Shown: positions 7,061 to 8,642 of the stretch, piece by piece | How the letters are laid out: each line of letters opens with the position of its first letter | Position numbering within the stretch: position 1 is the first letter of the stretch | Assembly: GCA_012036325.1 (NCBI GenBank) | Contig: JAAUPC010000134.1 | Coordinates: forward strand, 1-8,642 | Direction: 5' to 3' | DNA length: 8,642 nucleotides | Origin: Paracoccaceae bacterium | GTDB lineage: Bacteria > Pseudomonadota > Alphaproteobacteria > Rhodobacterales > Rhodobacteraceae | Translations under genes and position numbers: made by a program | Notes under the pieces: model-generated | Seen by the model: only the letters and a program-made list of their open reading frames with translations | Told to the model about the DNA's origin: nothing | Databases searched by the model: none

Positions 7061-7768
7061 ATGCTGCCCAAAGGCCTTTTCGCCGCTGCCCTCGTCCTGT
7101 CCTCTCTGGCGCTTCCGGCTGGGGCGCAGACCTTGACGGATGAGGAAATCCTTCAACGCTTTCTCATCCAGCGCGAGGCTTATACTGCCGTGCGCACTGG
7201 CCAGGGCCTGACCCGCGGCCTGACCATCGTCACGGTGGAAACGCCAGTGACTTCCGCCACCGATTCGGCCGAAGCCGAAACCCGTGGCGACGCGACGCCT
7301 GCGGAAGAGTCGGGCGCTGTTGTGGTTGCCGGAACCGAGCCCGCCCAAGCTGAGGGAACCGCCAGCCTGACCGAGGTTGCCGCTGATGCCGGTGCTGTGG
7401 TTGATGCCACGGAAGTGGGTCGCCTGCCGGCTGAGCTTGAGGTCGACGTGCGCATCAGCTTTGACTACGACAGCGCCTCGATCAAGGCCGATCAGCAGCC
7501 GGTGCTGGACCAGATGTGCCGGGTGATGAAGGCCAGCGACGTGCAGCTGTTCCGCATCATGGGGCACACCGATTCTGCCGGGTCGGACCTTTACAACGAA
7601 AACCTCTCGAAATTGCGGGCCGAAGAGGTGAAGCGCCGCCTGGTCAGCGATTGTGGAATTGAGCCGACACGGCTTGAAGCGATGGGTCTGGGCGAACGGT
7701 TCCCCAAGGTTACCACAGACCCCGCTGCCGCAGAAAACCGCCGGGTGGAGTTTCAGGCACTCAGCTGA
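7061..7768 (+). CDS. Exported OmpA-domain peptidoglycan-binding protein
   Basis: A 235-residue protein. Residues 1-22 form a signal peptide (hydrophobic core LFAAALVLSSLALP, likely cleavage after AGA). There is no lipobox cysteine, so it is probably periplasmic and not a lipoprotein. An Ala/Glu/Thr-rich linker follows, then an OmpA C-terminal domain from about 125: ISFDYDSASI, IMGHTDSAGSDLYNENLS, LRAEEVKRRL, and a terminal NRRVEF. The aspartate of HTD and the arginine of LRAEEV correspond to the diaminopimelate-binding residues of the family. Start: ATG at 7061 with GGGGT at 7049-7053; a GTG at 7052 in the same frame would use up that site. It is divergent from the phosphatase operon. A role in fixing the T6SS to peptidoglycan, like TagL-type proteins, is inferred from position only; it could be a general envelope protein. 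Its stop lies 11 bp from the convergent neighbour's stop. Confidence 0.85.
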   Translation: MLPKGLFAAALVLSSLALPAGAQTLTDEEILQRFLIQREAYTAVRTGQGLTRGLTIVTVETPVTSATDSAEAETRGDATPAEESGAVVVAGTEPAQAEGTASLTEVAADAGAVVDATEVGRLPAELEVDVRISFDYDSASIKADQQPVLDQMCRVMKASDVQLFRIMGHTDSAGSDLYNENLSKLRAEEVKRRLVSDCGIEPTRLEAMGLGERFPKVTTDPAAAENRRVEFQALS

Positions 7769-7779
7769 CGGTGCGCCCG

Positions 7780-8144
7780 CTACAACGGCGTCATCGGTCC
7801 GCTGCCCCGCACGGGCCGCGTCATTGCCCGTGCCCGGGCCGAGGCTTCGGCCTCTAGCCGTGGCAAGGCCAGACCAAGGGCGTCGTCCAGCCGGGTCGCC
7901 GGTTCCTCGGAAAGGGTTCGACGGTGCGTCTGGTTGCTCGCCTCGGCCGCGATCCCGTCCCAGAAGCGGGCAAATACGTTGTAATCGGCAATGATCTGCG
8001 GCGAAGCGCGGTCAAGAGCGGTTCGAACGGCTCCAAGCGCGCGCCAAAGTTGGCCCAGTCCCCATTCGGTTGGTCACAACCGATCGAATACCAGATTCGC
8101 AGCCGTTCAAGGTTTGACCTGCCCCCCGGTCGTCCCTCGTTCAT
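7780..8144 (-). CDS. Unidentified small protein, one probable frameshift
   Basis: Not recognised. An ATG at 8144 is preceded by AAAGGA (8158-8153) at eight-base spacing, one of the best ribosome binding sites in the window. The first frame reads NLERLRIWYSIGCDQPN. From there the next frame stays open to a TAG at 7780 and has natural-looking composition: GQLWRALGAVRTALDRAS, IIADYNVFARFWDGIAAEAS, LDDALGLALPRLEAEA. The 365-base length is one short of a multiple of three, so one base added near 8060-8063 joins the halves into about 121 residues. Predicted soluble and mostly helical, Trp- and Arg-rich; no signal peptide or membrane helix. It is convergent with the OmpA-domain gene. Nothing links it to secretion. 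It could be a mobile-element passenger or a conserved hypothetical. Confidence 0.5.
8060..8063 (-). other. Probable one-base deletion in the small unidentified gene
   Basis: A run of four C on the plus strand (GGGG on the coding strand). Five would join CDQPN to GGLGQLWRALG and make the gene continuous from a well-placed ribosome binding site to its stop. The exact missing base cannot be fixed without homologues. Confidence 0.45.
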
Positions 8145-8180
8145 AACGAGAGTCCTTTGATTTGATAGTTGGCGGTTTGA

Positions 8181-8466
8181 GGTCTGGCCATCGCGCTGTC
8201 CAGCCTGATGGCGAACAGCAGCGATGCCGATGGCGACCCTCTCACCGTGACCAGGGCCAGCGTTTCATCCGGTGCGCTTCAGGCAAAGCCCGGCAGCGTC
8301 CGCTTTGTCGCTGACACCGATAAGCTGGGGACCGTGCAGATTTCCTACCAGGTGACGGATGGAGTGAACGCAGTCGCGCAGACCGCTTTCGTGACCGTCG
8401 TCGAAAATCAGTTCGAAGGCAGCACCGGTGCCGATCTTCTCTTGGGCACCGAATGCCGGGACCGTG
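8181..8466 (+). pseudogene. Cadherin-like/RTX adhesin fragment, cut at both ends
   Basis: The open frame after the TGA at 8178-8180 reads IALSSLMANSSDADGDPLTV, the typical opening strand of the bacterial cadherin-like (tandem-95) repeat of large adhesins. It continues through ISYQVTDGVNAVAQTAFVTVVEN to GSTGADLLLGTECRDR, an RTX calcium-binding nonapeptide start (GxxGxDxLxG). No signal, start region or earlier repeat is present, and the frame is closed just upstream, so the 5' part is missing. The 3' side stops where an IS begins. The methionine at 8208 lies inside the domain and is not a credible start. Intact relatives are very large calcium-binding surface or secreted proteins, usually exported by a type I system. 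Confidence 0.75.
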
Positions 8467-8642
8467 TGACCTGCCACGGGTTTTTTCCTCCATCTGCGAC
8501 TAGAGTCCGCCCCAAGGAAGGGACGGACGATGAAGCGAACGATACGAAGCGAAGAGCAGATCATCGGGATCTTGCAGGAGCATGAGGCTGGCGCGAAGTG
8601 CGCCGATCTCTGCCGCAAGCACGGGATGTCAGAAGGCACGTT
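8467..8642 (+). mobile_element. IS3-family insertion sequence, left end (runs off window)
   Basis: The RTX reading stops at TGACCTGCCACGGG, a TG-starting terminus typical of IS3-family (IS407-like) elements. A 60-bp leader and a transposase OrfA start follow. The exact first base could be 8465 or 8467, since both begin with TG. The right end, second reading frame and target duplication lie outside the window. Confidence 0.75.
8530..8642 (+). CDS. IS3-family transposase OrfA, N-terminal part
   Basis: The first 37 codons of OrfA, the helix-turn-helix DNA-binding subunit of IS3-family transposases. Motifs visible: SEEQIIGILQEHEAG, then CADLCRKHGMSEGT, the usual helix-turn-helix region. In the family, OrfA and a downstream DDE-domain OrfB are joined by programmed -1 frameshifting to make the active enzyme; OrfB is not in the window. 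Start: ATG at 8530 with GGAAGGG seven bases upstream. Truncated only by the window edge. Confidence 0.88.
   Translation, partial: MKRTIRSEEQIIGILQEHEAGAKCADLCRKHGMSEGT

Noticed and set aside
6878..7567. A 229-codon open frame on the - strand
   Set aside because: Antisense to the OmpA-domain gene and the divergent promoter gap; composition and lack of motifs mark it as a shadow.
7841..7854. A GAGGC-TTCG-GCCTC hairpin after the OmpA-domain gene, as a possible terminator
   Set aside because: The stem is only five pairs, no T run follows, and it lies inside the coding frame of the opposite-strand gene (residues LEAEA).
8208..8585. A complete 125-residue gene starting at 8208
   Set aside because: The frame joins an adhesin fragment to the non-coding leader and out-of-frame start of an IS; the methionine is internal to a cadherin-like domain.

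Overview
The window is part of a type VI secretion system (T6SS) accessory locus followed by a rearranged, IS-bearing segment. High GC content, G/C-rich third codon positions and the character of the proteins suggest an alphaproteobacterium, most likely a member of the Rhodobacterales/Rhodobacteraceae. That assignment is inferred from style and gene content, not from a marker gene.

Layout. (1) 2-301 (+): the 3' end of a TagF/ImpM-like T6SS gene entering from the left edge. Its stop overlaps the 3' end of the next gene, which runs convergently. (2) 288-2597 (-): a VgrG spike gene of about 769 codons with a long octad-repeat beta-helix tail. It is broken by two one-base shifts that cancel out. 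(3) 2598-2733: a short intergenic stretch with a possible vgrG promoter. (4) 2734-6878 (-): a tight three-gene operon transcribed right to left. It encodes a PP2C phosphatase (one-base shift in a G run), a membrane-anchored M15 peptidase, and an 829-residue DotU-like/TssM-periplasmic protein. The gaps between these genes are 3 bp each. (5) about 6879-7060: a divergent promoter region. (6) 7061-7768 (+): an exported OmpA-domain protein. (7) 7780-8144 (-): a small unidentified gene with a good ribosome binding site and one probable one-base deletion. (8) 8181-8466 (+): a fragment of a cadherin-like/RTX adhesin with no 5' end, cut at its first calcium-binding repeat by (9) an IS3-family element that runs off the right edge (8467-8642).

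How the genes may work together. VgrG is the puncturing tip. The TssM-like protein would belong to the envelope-spanning membrane complex. The M15 peptidase could open peptidoglycan to let that complex through, and the OmpA-domain protein could anchor to peptidoglycan. The PP2C phosphatase and TagF belong to the threonine-phosphorylation and post-translational control layer known from other T6SSs. No kinase, Fha protein, sheath, Hcp, baseplate or effector gene is visible here.

The most unusual item is the 829-residue protein. It appears to join a short DotU-like cytoplasmic domain, through one membrane helix, to the TssM periplasmic region, with no TssM GTPase domain. A second striking pattern is four probable single-base indels in otherwise well-preserved coding sequence, at least one in a homopolymer. 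These look more like consensus errors than gene decay.
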